DNA of 36,776 nucleotides from SVTX01 sp045653805 (GTDB lineage: Bacteria > Bacillota > Clostridia > Oscillospirales > CAG-272). The notes under the pieces were generated by a model. The model had not been told where the DNA came from. It did not search any database and saw only the letters and a program-made list of their open reading frames with translations. The DNA lies in contig JAZOMF010000059.1 of the NCBI GenBank assembly GCA_045653805.1, forward strand, positions 1-36,776, in the 5' to 3' direction. This document shows, piece after piece, positions 7,526 through 17,000 of this stretch. How positions within the stretch are numbered: the stretch's first letter is position 1; each line of letters begins with the position of its first letter. The position numbers were made by a program, and so were the translations under genes.

Positions 7526-7531
7526 TTCCAT

Positions 7532-7560
7532 ATTATATCACCCTTTTTTCTTTTTGTCAA
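7532..7560 (-). promoter_or_regulatory. Perfect-consensus sigma-A promoter of trpS
   Basis: Minus strand: TTGACA (7555-7560), 17 bases, TATAAT (7532-7537). It is divergent from the flavin reductase promoter 37 bases away. Confidence 0.85.
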
Positions 7561-7596
7561 GGGTTATGCAAGATTTTGTGACTCGCAATATTTTTG

Positions 7597-7625
7597 TTGA
7601 CAATTTATCGCTCTTGTGATAAAAT
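7597..7625 (+). promoter_or_regulatory. Sigma-A promoter of the flavin reductase gene
   Basis: TTGACA (7597-7602), 17 bases, TAAAAT (7620-7625). It lies 35 bases before the ATG. Confidence 0.75.
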
Positions 7626-7659
7626 TAATCGTAGAAACGGCAAAGAGAAGGTACACAGT

Positions 7660-8256
7660 ATGGCTAAGATAAAATGGAAGGGCGGGGCGCTGATCGCTCC
7701 TCTGCCTCCCGTAATGGTAAGCTCGGGAGATATGGAAAAATCTAATATTCTGACTGTTGCTTGGACGGGTATTATTAACACTATTCCTCCAAAGACCTAT
7801 ATTTCGGTTCGCCCGAGTCGCCACTCCTATAATATAATCAAGGAAAGCAGGGAGTTTGTTATCAATCTTACTCCTGCCAGCCTTGTTAAGACAGCAGATT
7901 ACTGCGGAATTTACACCGGCGCCAAGGTTGATAAGTTTGCCAAGTGCAATCTTACCAAAGTCGAGGCAAGTGAGGTCTCCTGCCCCTTGATAGGGGAGAG
8001 CCCCTTGTCTCTTGAATGCAAGGTCACCGACATAATACCTTTGGGAACGCACGATATGTTTTTAGCCGACATAGTTGCTGTTGACGTTGAAGACTCGCTT
8101 CTGGATAAAGATGGAAAGCTTCACCTTGACAGAGCCGGACTTGCGGCTTATGCTCACGGAGAATATTTTGAGCTTGGCAAAAAGATAGGAAAGTTTGGTT
8201 TTTCCGCAACCAAAAAGAAAAAGGGAGGCAAGGGCAAGCCTGCTCCCAAAAAGTAA
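7660..8256 (+). CDS. Flavin reductase-like (flavoredoxin-type) FMN-binding protein
   Basis: A 198-residue soluble protein of the flavin reductase / flavoredoxin family, which binds FMN in a split beta-barrel and passes electrons between NAD(P)H or ferredoxin-type donors and acceptors. The N-terminal block PPVMVSSGDMEKSNILTVAW followed by PPKTYISVRPSRHSYN is typical of the FMN-binding half, and the C-terminus ends in a lysine- and glycine-rich tail. The start is the ATG after GAGAAGG; an upstream in-frame ATG lies inside the promoter and is rejected. The gene is monocistronic, between its own promoter and a terminator. The natural substrate cannot be deduced. Confidence 0.85.
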   Translation: MAKIKWKGGALIAPLPPVMVSSGDMEKSNILTVAWTGIINTIPPKTYISVRPSRHSYNIIKESREFVINLTPASLVKTADYCGIYTGAKVDKFAKCNLTKVEASEVSCPLIGESPLSLECKVTDIIPLGTHDMFLADIVAVDVEDSLLDKDGKLHLDRAGLAAYAHGEYFELGKKIGKFGFSATKKKKGGKGKPAPKK

Positions 8257-8295
8257 AAAAATAACGCCGACGAATTTTCGTTGGCGTTATTTTTG
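8256..8295. terminator. Bidirectional terminator
   Basis: Stem AATAACGCCGACGA with TCGTTGGCGTTATT and a short loop, flanked by A- and T-runs. It serves the flavin reductase gene and the convergent SH3 lipoprotein gene. Confidence 0.85.
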
Positions 8296-8314
8296 TGATT
8301 GGATTAAAATCGAA

Positions 8315-9052
8315 TTACTTGCCTGCACCCTCGGGAGCACCATTGTTTTCAGCCTCAGCCTTGGATTCCGTATTGGAAGAAGACTCCTCTTGAGCACCCT
8401 CGAAGTACTTTGCATCGGAAGCGATGTAACCGATCATAGTTTCTCCGCTGTAAGCTACGAACTGAACCTTGTACCAGCCGGTTGTGGTATTCTCGGCAAG
8501 AACGGTGATCTCGGTGCCTGCAACAGCATAACCGATGATCTCGCTACCCTTGGTAGTGGGAAGAGTACGAATGTTAAGAGAACCTGTCTTTTCGTTAACA
8601 ACAACAGTCTTTGTTACCTCAACAAATCCCTCGTTTGCGTCAGCAATGTCAGTGAGAAGCTTGGAAGCTACGTAGTAAGTCTCACCCTCATAGGTTACCT
8701 TGCTCCAGTATCCTGCTTCATCGGTGCTTACGCCGGTTCTTACAAGAGCGGTACCCTGAGCTACAGAACCCTTAGCCTCGTAATCTGCGGTACGGAGAGT
8801 AGCTGCGCTACTGCTAACGTAAACTGTTTCGTTGCAAGCGGTGTATTCATACTCGCCGGGGTCTCCGATAGTGGTGCTTCCGCCATTGCCGCTACCGTTG
8901 CCCTCACCCTCGCTGCCGCTGGGAAGCTCAACCTGGCTACCGGATTCATTGCCGTTCTGTTCGCCGTTGTTGCAAGCTACAAGGGTAGCAACCAATGCAA
9001 CAACCAATACAAGTGCAACTGCAGAAATAATAGCAATAATTTTCTTGTTCAT
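8315..9052 (-). CDS. Predicted lipoprotein with two bacterial SH3 domains
   Basis: The 245-residue product starts with a lipoprotein signal (hydrophobic residues 5-24, lipobox LVAC with the acceptor Cys at residue 27). A low-complexity Gly/Ser/Glu linker runs to about residue 65. Two SH3b-like repeats follow, about residues 75-135 and 148-222; both carry the typical TLRT or NIRTLP start and a W-x-K-V core. The tail is acidic and Ala/Glu-rich. Bacterial SH3 domains usually bind the cell wall, so a surface-anchored wall-binding role is likely; no enzymatic domain is attached. The ribosome binding site is AGGAGG. A perfect promoter lies at 9109-9137. Confidence 0.82.
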   Translation of the reverse strand: MNKKIIAIISAVALVLVVALVATLVACNNGEQNGNESGSQVELPSGSEGEGNGSGNGGSTTIGDPGEYEYTACNETVYVSSSAATLRTADYEAKGSVAQGTALVRTGVSTDEAGYWSKVTYEGETYYVASKLLTDIADANEGFVEVTKTVVVNEKTGSLNIRTLPTTKGSEIIGYAVAGTEITVLAENTTTGWYKVQFVAYSGETMIGYIASDAKYFEGAQEESSSNTESKAEAENNGAPEGAGK

Positions 9053-9108
9053 TTGTGTTTTTCCTCCTGGTTTTTGGGTTTTCCTTGAATATATATATTT
9101 ACTTATAT

Positions 9109-9137
9109 ATTATAACATATCGAAAAATTATTGTCAA
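9109..9137 (-). promoter_or_regulatory. Perfect-consensus sigma-A promoter of the SH3 lipoprotein gene
   Basis: Minus strand: TTGACA (9132-9137), 17 bases, TATAAT (9109-9114), about 57 bases before the ATG. Confidence 0.85.
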
Positions 9138-9248
9138 TAATAAAATCGCATTTTTGAAAATAATTTTTTTAAAAATTGTCGGGTGCAATCAAACATAAAA
9201 AATGCAATTTAAAGTTTTTTTGGCTATATCCAAGAATTTTTTTGATCC

Positions 9249-9278
9249 TTGACAAATGAGTGCAAAATGTGGTAAAAT
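9249..9278 (+). promoter_or_regulatory. Sigma-A promoter of polA
   Basis: TTGACA (9249-9254) and TAAAAT (9273-9278) with an 18-base spacer, about 31 bases before the ATG. Confidence 0.7.
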
Positions 9279-9309
9279 ACTGATATACAACTCATTTTTG
9301 GAGAACAAG

Positions 9310-11844
9310 ATGAAAAAATTACTTTGTATTGACGGAAATAGTATTCTCAACCGTCAGTTTTACGGAATAAGACCTCTGTCTACCCCCGATGGCTTTCCTA
9401 CCAACGCACTTTTTGGTCTGGTTAACGTGCTCTCGAGGCAGATAGAGACACTTAAGCCCGACTATGCGGCGGTAGCATTTGACCTCAAAGCTCCCACCTT
9501 CCGCCATCTTATGTACGGCGAATATAAGGCGGGCAGAAAGCCTATGCCCGAGGATCTCGCCAAGCAGCTCCCCGTTGCCAAGGAGATTTGCGCCGCAATG
9601 GGACTTCACGTCATTGAGCTTGCAGGATACGAGGCGGACGATATTCTCGGCACGCTTTCGGCATGGGCAGAGAACGAGGGTGACACCGAGGCATACGTGC
9701 TTACGGGTGACCGCGATTCTCTCCAGCTCATTTCCGACAAAACCAAGGTTTTGCTTGCCACCAATACCGACACTATAACTATGGACGGCGCGGCGTTTTT
9801 TGAAAAATACGGTGTGAGAGCTGACCAGTACGTTGACGTAAAGTCGCTTATGGGAGATAGCTCCGATAACATCCCCGGAGTGCCCGGTGTTGGAGAAAAG
9901 ACCGCATTTAAGCTTATCGCAGAGGAGGGAAGCCTTGATGCTATCTACTCCCGACTTGACGAAATAAAGCTTACCCCCTCGGTCCGCACCAAAATGGAAA
10001 ACGGCAAGGACAGCGCGTATATGTCCAAGGCTCTTGCTACTATCAAGCGTGACGTGCCCCTTGAAATTACTCTGGGCGACATCTCTCACAACGGAATTAA
10101 CCGTTCCGAGGCTAAAAAGCTCTTCTTGCGCTATAATCTGCTCTCTGCTATGAAGCGCCTGGGACTTGACAAGGACGAGGACACGAGCGAGAGTGTGGCA
10201 GTCGCCGAGACGGTTGATGAAAAGCCTGCATTAGAGGCAATTTCGCCCTCTGCCCTCAGCTCTTTGAACGGTGAGACCTACGCCGTGTCTATTCGTGACG
10301 AAAAGGCTTATATTTCCGACGGAACAAAGCTTTATGAAACGGATTTCTGCCCCGAATTTGAGAGTTTTATAAAAACTAAAAATATAGTTGCTTATGATTG
10401 CAAGAGTATCTACAGGTCGCTTGAAGACAAGGGGATCTCTTGGAGAAATTGCTATTTTGATGTTATGCTTGCCGCATACGTTGACGATTCTTCAAGAAGT
10501 GGCTATCCGCTTGAAGCCCTTGTGGGCGCTTATCTTGGTGATACTATTGACGAGTCCCTTCCCGAGGCCTTCTACGTTGCAAAAATGTGGCAGAAGATAG
10601 AGAAAAGACTTGACGAGAGCGGTCAGATAAAGCTGCTTTATGAGGTTGAAATGCCTCTTTCAGCAGTGCTTTGCGATATGGAGAGAGCTGGCTTTAAGAT
10701 CGACCGTGAGGGAGTCGCCGCATACGGTGAGGAGCTTGACGAAGAGGCTCGCGCACTTGAATACAGAATTTATATGGCGGCGGGCGATGAGTTCAACATC
10801 AACTCTCCCAAACAGCTTGGTGAGGTGCTTTTTGAACGCCTTATGCTACCCCACGGAAAGAAAACCAAGACCGGCTACTCTACCGGTGCAGACGTGCTTG
10901 AAAAACTGCGTCGATATCACCCCATAATCGACGATATTTTGGAATACAGACAGGTCACCAAGCTGAAGAGCACCTATGTTGACGGACTTCTTAAGGCGGC
11001 AGACGAGGAGGGAAGATGCCACACTACATTTAAGCAGACTGGTACTGCTACGGGCAGACTCTCGTCGGTCAACCCCAATTTGCAGAATATCCCGATTCGT
11101 ACCGAGGCTGGCAGACGCTTCCGCAAATATTTTATCCCCGGAAAAGCCGAAAGAGTGCTTATAGATGCAGACTATTCACAGATCGAGCTTCGCGTGCTTG
11201 CTCACGTATCTGCCGACGAAAATATGATCGATGCCTTCCTTTCGGGAGAGGATATTCATACCGCAACAAGCTGTCGTGTATTTGACGTTGAGCCTCACGA
11301 GGTGACTGTTGAGATGCGAAAGAGAGCAAAGGCGGTCAACTTCGGAATCCTTTACGGTATGGGAGAATTTTCTCTTGCTGAGGACCTCAAAATATCCCGC
11401 GCCCAAGCAAAAGAATATATCGAGAGTTATCTTTCAAGCTATCCTGCCATTGATAAATATCTCCACGACGTGGCAAAGGATGCTCGCGCCGATGGATATG
11501 TTACTACAATGCTGGGTCGCCGCCGCTACATCCCCGAGCTTGCCGCATCCAACAAAAATTTGCAGGCGTTTGGTGAGAGAGTAGCGAGAAACAGCCCCAT
11601 TCAGGGAAGCTCTGCGGATATTATCAAGATTGCTATGATAAACGTTTCAAAGAAGCTCACAGAGAGCGGAATCGACGCGCGCCTCTTGCTTCAGGTACAC
11701 GATGAATTGCTTATAGAAAGCAATAGAGATTGTGCAGAGCAGGCTCTTGGAATACTCAAGAGTGAGATGGAGAGCGCGGTGGCTTTGAGCGTACCTCTAA
11801 AGGTTGAAGCGGCAATCGGAGAGAATTGGCTTGAATGTCATTGA
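9310..11844 (+). CDS. polA: DNA polymerase I
   Basis: Repair and Okazaki-fragment-processing polymerase. The 844-residue product has the N-terminal 5'-3' exonuclease (about 1-290; ADDILGTL, TGDRDSLQL, GDSSDNIPGVPGVGEKTA). A degenerate 3'-5' exonuclease-like domain follows (about 310-465), in which I cannot find the full DxE set, as in Bacillus and Thermus Pol I. The polymerase domain carries motif A (DYSQIELRVLAH), motif B (KRAKAVNFGILYGM) and motif C (QVHDELL). The start is the ATG after GGAGAAC; an in-frame ATG 18 codons upstream overlaps the promoter and is rejected. No coaE or mutM follows, so the gene stands alone. Confidence 0.97.
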   Translation: MKKLLCIDGNSILNRQFYGIRPLSTPDGFPTNALFGLVNVLSRQIETLKPDYAAVAFDLKAPTFRHLMYGEYKAGRKPMPEDLAKQLPVAKEICAAMGLHVIELAGYEADDILGTLSAWAENEGDTEAYVLTGDRDSLQLISDKTKVLLATNTDTITMDGAAFFEKYGVRADQYVDVKSLMGDSSDNIPGVPGVGEKTAFKLIAEEGSLDAIYSRLDEIKLTPSVRTKMENGKDSAYMSKALATIKRDVPLEITLGDISHNGINRSEAKKLFLRYNLLSAMKRLGLDKDEDTSESVAVAETVDEKPALEAISPSALSSLNGETYAVSIRDEKAYISDGTKLYETDFCPEFESFIKTKNIVAYDCKSIYRSLEDKGISWRNCYFDVMLAAYVDDSSRSGYPLEALVGAYLGDTIDESLPEAFYVAKMWQKIEKRLDESGQIKLLYEVEMPLSAVLCDMERAGFKIDREGVAAYGEELDEEARALEYRIYMAAGDEFNINSPKQLGEVLFERLMLPHGKKTKTGYSTGADVLEKLRRYHPIIDDILEYRQVTKLKSTYVDGLLKAADEEGRCHTTFKQTGTATGRLSSVNPNLQNIPIRTEAGRRFRKYFIPGKAERVLIDADYSQIELRVLAHVSADENMIDAFLSGEDIHTATSCRVFDVEPHEVTVEMRKRAKAVNFGILYGMGEFSLAEDLKISRAQAKEYIESYLSSYPAIDKYLHDVAKDARADGYVTTMLGRRRYIPELAASNKNLQAFGERVARNSPIQGSSADIIKIAMINVSKKLTESGIDARLLLQVHDELLIESNRDCAEQALGILKSEMESAVALSVPLKVEAAIGENWLECH

Positions 11845-11905
11845 TAATTTAAGTGTTCAGTTTTTTTGTTACCAATGTTCTACGGCATTTATTGAATAAT
11901 GATAA

Positions 11906-11936
11906 TTTTGCTCTCCCTGAAAAAGGGAGAGCAAAA
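11906..11936. other. Intergenic inverted repeat after polA
   Basis: TTTTGCTCTCCCT pairs with AGGGAGAGCAAAA around a short loop. It ends in A rather than T on the plus strand, so it is not a textbook terminator for polA, but it could still act as an RNA 3' end stabiliser. The rest of 11845-12025 shows nothing recognisable. Confidence 0.5.
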
Positions 11937-12025
11937 AAACCGCCTCTTATGTGAATATACAACAGCATTTACATTTTGTACAAGAAAAATTTAAATCAAA
12001 CGTGATTTTTTGTCAAAATTCATCC

Positions 12026-12054
12026 TTGAAACTGTCGTGACATTATGATATACT
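12026..12054 (+). promoter_or_regulatory. Sigma-A-like promoter of the EIIC-like gene
   Basis: TTGAAA (12026-12031), 17 bases, TATACT (12049-12054); 59 bases before the chosen ATG. Confidence 0.6.
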
Positions 12055-12113
12055 ATTTGTCGGTAAAAACATGGGCAAAAAGCTCGAAAAAGAAAGGAAC
12101 AATAGCAAAAGAA

Positions 12114-13235
12114 ATGAAAGCAGTTAAAAAGTATCTTAACCGTTACTTTATCGACGCCATGAGTGCTATGGCGTTGGGACTTTTTGCATCTCTCCTCATT
12201 GGTACTATTTTCGGAACTCTCGGCAAATACATACCCGTGGATTGGATTGCGGAGATATTTAACACCATAGCAACATACGCCAAGGCGGCTACGGGAATGG
12301 CTATAGGTGTTGCCATAGCCTATAAGCTTGGCGCACATCCTCTGGTAATGTTTTCTGCTGCGGCGGTTGGCGCTATGTCCAATGCTTTAGGCGCAATTAT
12401 TTATGATGGCGCTATAACCTCGTGGGCGGTAAGCACGGGTGACGGCGTTGGAACGTTTTACAGCGCAGGTCCTGCGGGCGCATTTTGTGCGGTTATAATT
12501 GCAAGCGAGATTGGAATGCTGGTGTCTAAAAAGACCAAGGTTGATATTCTCGTAACACCGGTCGTTACTCTCCTTGCGGGATTTGGGGCTAGCTGGTTGC
12601 TTTGTCCCATTGTATCCTATGTAATGTATTATCTTGGAATATTTATTTCCACTGCAACCTATTTTCAGCCCCTGCTCATGGGTATTATCGTTTCTGTAGT
12701 GGTTGGAATAGTTCTCACACTTCCAATTTCCAGTGCGGCTATATGTGCCATGATCTTTTCGGAATCTGCTCTTGCGGTTGCAATTTCCAATGGAACAGAG
12801 GAGGGATTTTTGCTGGCCGGCGGTGCGGCGGTCGCAGGATGTTGTGCACAAATGGTAGGCTTTGCAGCGTCCAGCTTTAGAGAAAACAAGTGGGGCGGTA
12901 TCGTTTCCCAAGGACTTGGAACGTCCATGCTCCAGATGGGCAACATTTGCAAGAATCCTCGTATCTGGATCCCTCCCACACTTGCAGCGGCAATAGTTGG
13001 ACCTGTTTCCACTATGATCTTTAAACTTAAGTGCTCTGGTGTTGCGGCCGGGATGGGTACCTGTGGTCTGGTTGGTCCTATCGGAGTTATTGACAGCACC
13101 GAATGGACACCTATGATGTGGGTAGGACTGGTATTGTGTTGTTTCGTCCTTCCTGCCGTTCTTTCCTTAATATTCAGCGAAATAATGAGAAAATTGGGCT
13201 GGATCAATAAGGACGATATGCTTCTTAAAGAATAA
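12114..13235 (+). CDS. PTS EIIC-like membrane transporter (PTS_EIIC_2 family)
   Basis: A 373-residue polytopic protein with about nine to ten hydrophobic segments. The opening NRYFIDAMSAMALGLFASLL, the block AAVAGCCAQMVGFAASSFREN, and the late block GLGTSMLQMGNI / NPRIWIPPTL with GMGTCGLVGPIG match the stand-alone EIIC family (PF13303 type). No EIIA or EIIB gene is nearby, so either these act in trans or transport is not phosphotransfer-coupled; the substrate is unknown. The start is the ATG at 12114; AAAGGA lies 15 bases upstream, a slightly long spacing, but no better start exists. It has its own promoter and a strong terminator. Confidence 0.84.
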   Translation: MKAVKKYLNRYFIDAMSAMALGLFASLLIGTIFGTLGKYIPVDWIAEIFNTIATYAKAATGMAIGVAIAYKLGAHPLVMFSAAAVGAMSNALGAIIYDGAITSWAVSTGDGVGTFYSAGPAGAFCAVIIASEIGMLVSKKTKVDILVTPVVTLLAGFGASWLLCPIVSYVMYYLGIFISTATYFQPLLMGIIVSVVVGIVLTLPISSAAICAMIFSESALAVAISNGTEEGFLLAGGAAVAGCCAQMVGFAASSFRENKWGGIVSQGLGTSMLQMGNICKNPRIWIPPTLAAAIVGPVSTMIFKLKCSGVAAGMGTCGLVGPIGVIDSTEWTPMMWVGLVLCCFVLPAVLSLIFSEIMRKLGWINKDDMLLKE

Positions 13236-13243
13236 TTGAATAT

Positions 13244-13278
13244 AAAAAAGCGCAATGTTTTAAATGTTGCGCTTTTTT
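13244..13278 (+). terminator. Rho-independent terminator of the EIIC-like gene
   Basis: Stem AAAAAAGCGCAA with TTGCGCTTTTTT. The -35 box of the next gene starts two bases after the T-run. Confidence 0.9.
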
Positions 13279-13279
13279 A

Positions 13280-13308
13280 TTGACACGGGCGGATAAATAT
13301 GATAAAAT
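13280..13308 (+). promoter_or_regulatory. Sigma-A promoter of the nitroreductase gene
   Basis: TTGACA (13280-13285), 17 bases, TAAAAT (13303-13308). It directly abuts the preceding terminator. The leader of about 65 bases before the ATG shows no recognised element. Confidence 0.8.
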
Positions 13309-13379
13309 TATCATGGTTGATTACGCAAACGAAGGCTTTGAGTAAAATGCGTTTTACAAAAATCAAGAAAGGAAACAAT

Positions 13380-13970
13380 ATGAATTCTAACGAAATTATG
13401 ACCCTTCTTGAGGGCAGAAGAACATATCGCCGCTTTGATGAGAGCAGACAGATACCCGATGAGGTAATTACTGACATGAAGAGAGCCGCACAGCTTTCAT
13501 CCAGCGCTATGAATCGCCAGCCTCTCAAATATATTTATATACGCACCCCCGAGACCGTAAATGCGGTTTTTGATATTACAAGCTGGGGTGGTGCTATCCC
13601 TAATGGAGGCGGCAGACCCAAGGTTGGTGAGAGACCTACACTTTTCGTTGCCATCTTGAAGGAAAAGGAGCTTCAGACCAAGTACACTACCTTTGACGAG
13701 GGACTTGCCGCAAGTAATATTACCCTTGCCGCATATGCTCATGGAGTGGGCTCTTGCATTTTGGGAAGCGTTAAGATCGAGGCACTCAAATCTCTGCTTT
13801 CAATCGATGAATGCCTTGACGTAAGCTGTGTTATCGGCTTTGGCTATCCTACCCACAAAAGTCATATCGTTGAGGTTGGCGACGGGGAGGATATTAAATA
13901 TTATTTTGACGAAAACCGCGATTATGTAGTTCCCAAGAAAAGAATCGATACCGTTTCGGTTGATATCTAA
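13380..13970 (+). CDS. Nitroreductase family FMN oxidoreductase
   Basis: A 196-residue protein of the nitroreductase superfamily: homodimeric FMN enzymes that reduce nitro compounds, quinones or flavins with NAD(P)H. Typical features are the opening RRTYRRFDESRQIPDE, the FMN-binding SSSAMNRQPLKYI block (about residues 41-53), the middle GLAASNITLAAYAHGVGSC with conserved Gly-Ser-Cys, and CVIGFGYP near residue 160. The start follows AAAGGA; an earlier in-frame ATG lies within the promoter region and is rejected. The dockerin gene follows 48 bases later with its own ribosome binding site and without a clear terminator between, so partial cotranscription is possible. The substrate cannot be told. 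Confidence 0.88.
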   Translation: MNSNEIMTLLEGRRTYRRFDESRQIPDEVITDMKRAAQLSSSAMNRQPLKYIYIRTPETVNAVFDITSWGGAIPNGGGRPKVGERPTLFVAILKEKELQTKYTTFDEGLAASNITLAAYAHGVGSCILGSVKIEALKSLLSIDECLDVSCVIGFGYPTHKSHIVEVGDGEDIKYYFDENRDYVVPKKRIDTVSVDI

Positions 13971-14018
13971 ATGCAAATCTACCTTAATTTGATATTTTTA
14001 AATAAGGAGAACTAAAAT

Positions 14019-17000
14019 ATGAAAAACCAAAAAAGCAGCTGGCTTTTGATATTTGCTGCGATGTTCCTGGTTCTTTTGTTTGTGCTTGCAGGAAGCGTTT
14101 ATGCTGCCAACGGAGGCAGAAGGGGAGATGTAACCGGTGATGGAGTGGTAGATTCCAAAGATGTGATTGCATTGCGCCAATATTTGGCGAATTATGATTA
14201 CGAGAGCGGTGACGCACTTTTTGATATTAACAAACTTGCAGACTTCAATAAAGACGGCACTATCGATCTGTCGGATGTGATCGCGCTTAGAAATTATCTT
14301 GTAACCGTTGATCCTGGTTTTGCTGAAATAACAGAAAACAACGGCACTGCAAGTGTATTGGGCGTTAACGGCTTAGAATATACTGCAACGGGATTCAGCG
14401 CCATTGAAAATGGAAAGTTCGTTATAAATAGCGGCTACGAGATCACCTTTGACGATGAAATTTTCGCTGAAAGCTTCAATAGAATTTCCTTTGAATATGA
14501 GTCCACTGAACCCTTGAAGGTGTTCGTCACCTACACGTTGGACGGAGAAGAGAAGACCGATTACTTTTTCTTTGAAGCCGGAAAATCTTCCTTCCGTGGT
14601 CTTATCGAGGGATATATTTACGGAAACGTTGGAGTGAATCTCAAAAAGCTTACGGTCAACACCTGCGAGGAGGTTGACGCCCTCTTTGTTCTGCGCGGAC
14701 TTGAGACCGAGGAGATCCCCGTGTATAATGACGACCTTACGGTTGAAAACGATCGCTACAAGATAGGCGTTAGACTTTCTTGGGGCGGTGCTATGACTTA
14801 TTTTGAGGACAAGATGGACGGAGATGACGAGCTTGCGAATCTTGTCAACATCCACGATACGGGAAGACTTATTCAGCAATCATTCTACGGCACCTACACC
14901 AATAACGATGGATACGTATCCGTGCCCAACGGCGGTGAGGGCGCAACCTTGTGGCCATACAACCCCGTGCAGGGCGGTGACCGCTTCAATCAAGGCTCTG
15001 ACAGACTTATCGACGTTGAGTATGACGAGGAAAAGGACTATATCTATGTGGTTTGTCAATCCTTGGACTGGGCGTATAACAAGGGTTTGACTTATACCTA
15101 TTACGAAAACACCTACACCATAATGGAAGGCAAGGACGAAGGTGCGGCTGACGACTACGTTGTAGTCGATAACGTGATGACCGATTTCTCCGGGTGGGAG
15201 CATCCCGCAGGAGGGCAGGAAATACCGGCAGTCTATCTCGTAAGCTATTTTGACACTCTCTCATTCTATAATGGCATAAAGCCTTGGACAGGCGACGATG
15301 AGGGCGTTATTTACGAGTCCGAGCTTAAGGGATGGTCACAAGCAGGGGTTTTCCCACTCTATAAGGGTAATACCGAAACCTGGTCTATCTGGATAAATAC
15401 GGAGGATGGCTTTGGATTTGGTACGTATTGTCCCAACATTCAAACGCATATTGCTATCCGACACCAGTATAACGGAAGCAAAGACCCCATGAATAACGCA
15501 ACCAGCTACGTTGCCCCCTCTTGCTCTATTGTAATGCAATCCTATAATCCTATCGAGTATAGCTATATCTTGGCTACGGGCAACCCTGAGGAGATAAGAG
15601 CTATATTTGAGGAGAACAAGGATTTCTCCGATAATGCATCTCTTTCCGAAAATCGTTACGATCAGCTTTTGACTTACGGAAAGTTTGATATGATGAATAT
15701 GGACTTTACCTTAGCTGAAAATGCCGATATATTCTACGCCCCCAAGAATATTGATATTGGATACGATGTAGTTGAAGAGGCGCTTAAGTTTACTATTATT
15801 GACGGCAGAGACCCTTATGCTTCAATGAACTTTGATTGGAATTCCGATAAGGTTATCGATTCGAGTGATTTCAATACCATTGAGATCGAGTATATGCTTC
15901 CCATGACCAACTCAAAAAGCGCTTCAACTCTTATACTTTTCTTGAGCGCAGGTGCTAATAACAAATTCAAGGACGAATATACGGTCAATGGAACGATCAT
16001 TCGTGACGGAGAATATCACGTTTTGAAGATAAGAGTTCCTAAAGGCAAGATCGAAGGAGATATGCATAGAATTAGATTCGATCCCTTCCCATCGGCGGCA
16101 AAGGACGACGTTATGTACATTAAGAGCATTTCCTTTACAACTGTTGAGTATCTCGAGCTTGGTGTGGATAACGATATGAGCCTTTCTGGAAGTGAAAGCC
16201 TTTCTACAAATACTTCTTATACCCAGACGTATATTGACGAAGATCAAGATGCGCTTGCTCTTAAGGTGAGCGGCGGAACCGACGTTTATATAACGCTCGA
16301 TTTCACAAATGCCTTCTTGAGCACTATTGAATATACCGGTGTTGTTATCGAGTATATGATTCCCAAAACAAACAGCTATCGCACGCCATCCACCAGTATT
16401 TATTTCGCCACCAGCGATTATACTGGATTCTCCGGCGATCGAGTGGTACGATCAAAAAGTCTTGTGGCTGACGGTCAGTATCACACTACGACCTTGATTT
16501 TTGAAAACCATGAACAGTGGACAGGAAATATAACCAGCCTCAGATTAGATTATTTCCAAAATGCGGTAAAGGATGGAGACGTGATGTATATCAAGCGCAT
16601 CACATTCATTAATGTGCCTCAATATGAGATCGACATTTCCGGGAATAAGAGCGGCAAGCATTTTGCTTCTGTTGACCACACCGAGGTATCCTTCGACGAG
16701 ACCGAGGGCGCTGTTCTTCTGCGAGTCAGCGGGGGTAGTGACGTAAAGGCGATTATGGACCTGAGCTCGGAGTCCTTAAGCACCACCGAGTACACGAAGT
16801 TGTTTGTCAGATATATGATACCTGTGACTAATTCTTGCGAGAAATACGAATCGACCGTGTACTTCACTACAAGTGATTCGAGCGGATACAGCGAGACAAA
16901 AGCTATATATCTAACGGGCAATCTTATTGCAGACGGTAAATATCATACCGCCGTCTTTGATCTCACCAAAAAGGGCTCTTGGACGGGAAATATTGGCAAA

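Noticed and set aside
9319..10089. Minus-strand open frame opposite polA
   Set aside because: Shadow of the conserved exonuclease domain, with no ribosome binding site.
11906..11936. Hairpin considered as the polA terminator
   Set aside because: No T-run follows the stem on the plus strand, so it is listed only as an inverted repeat.
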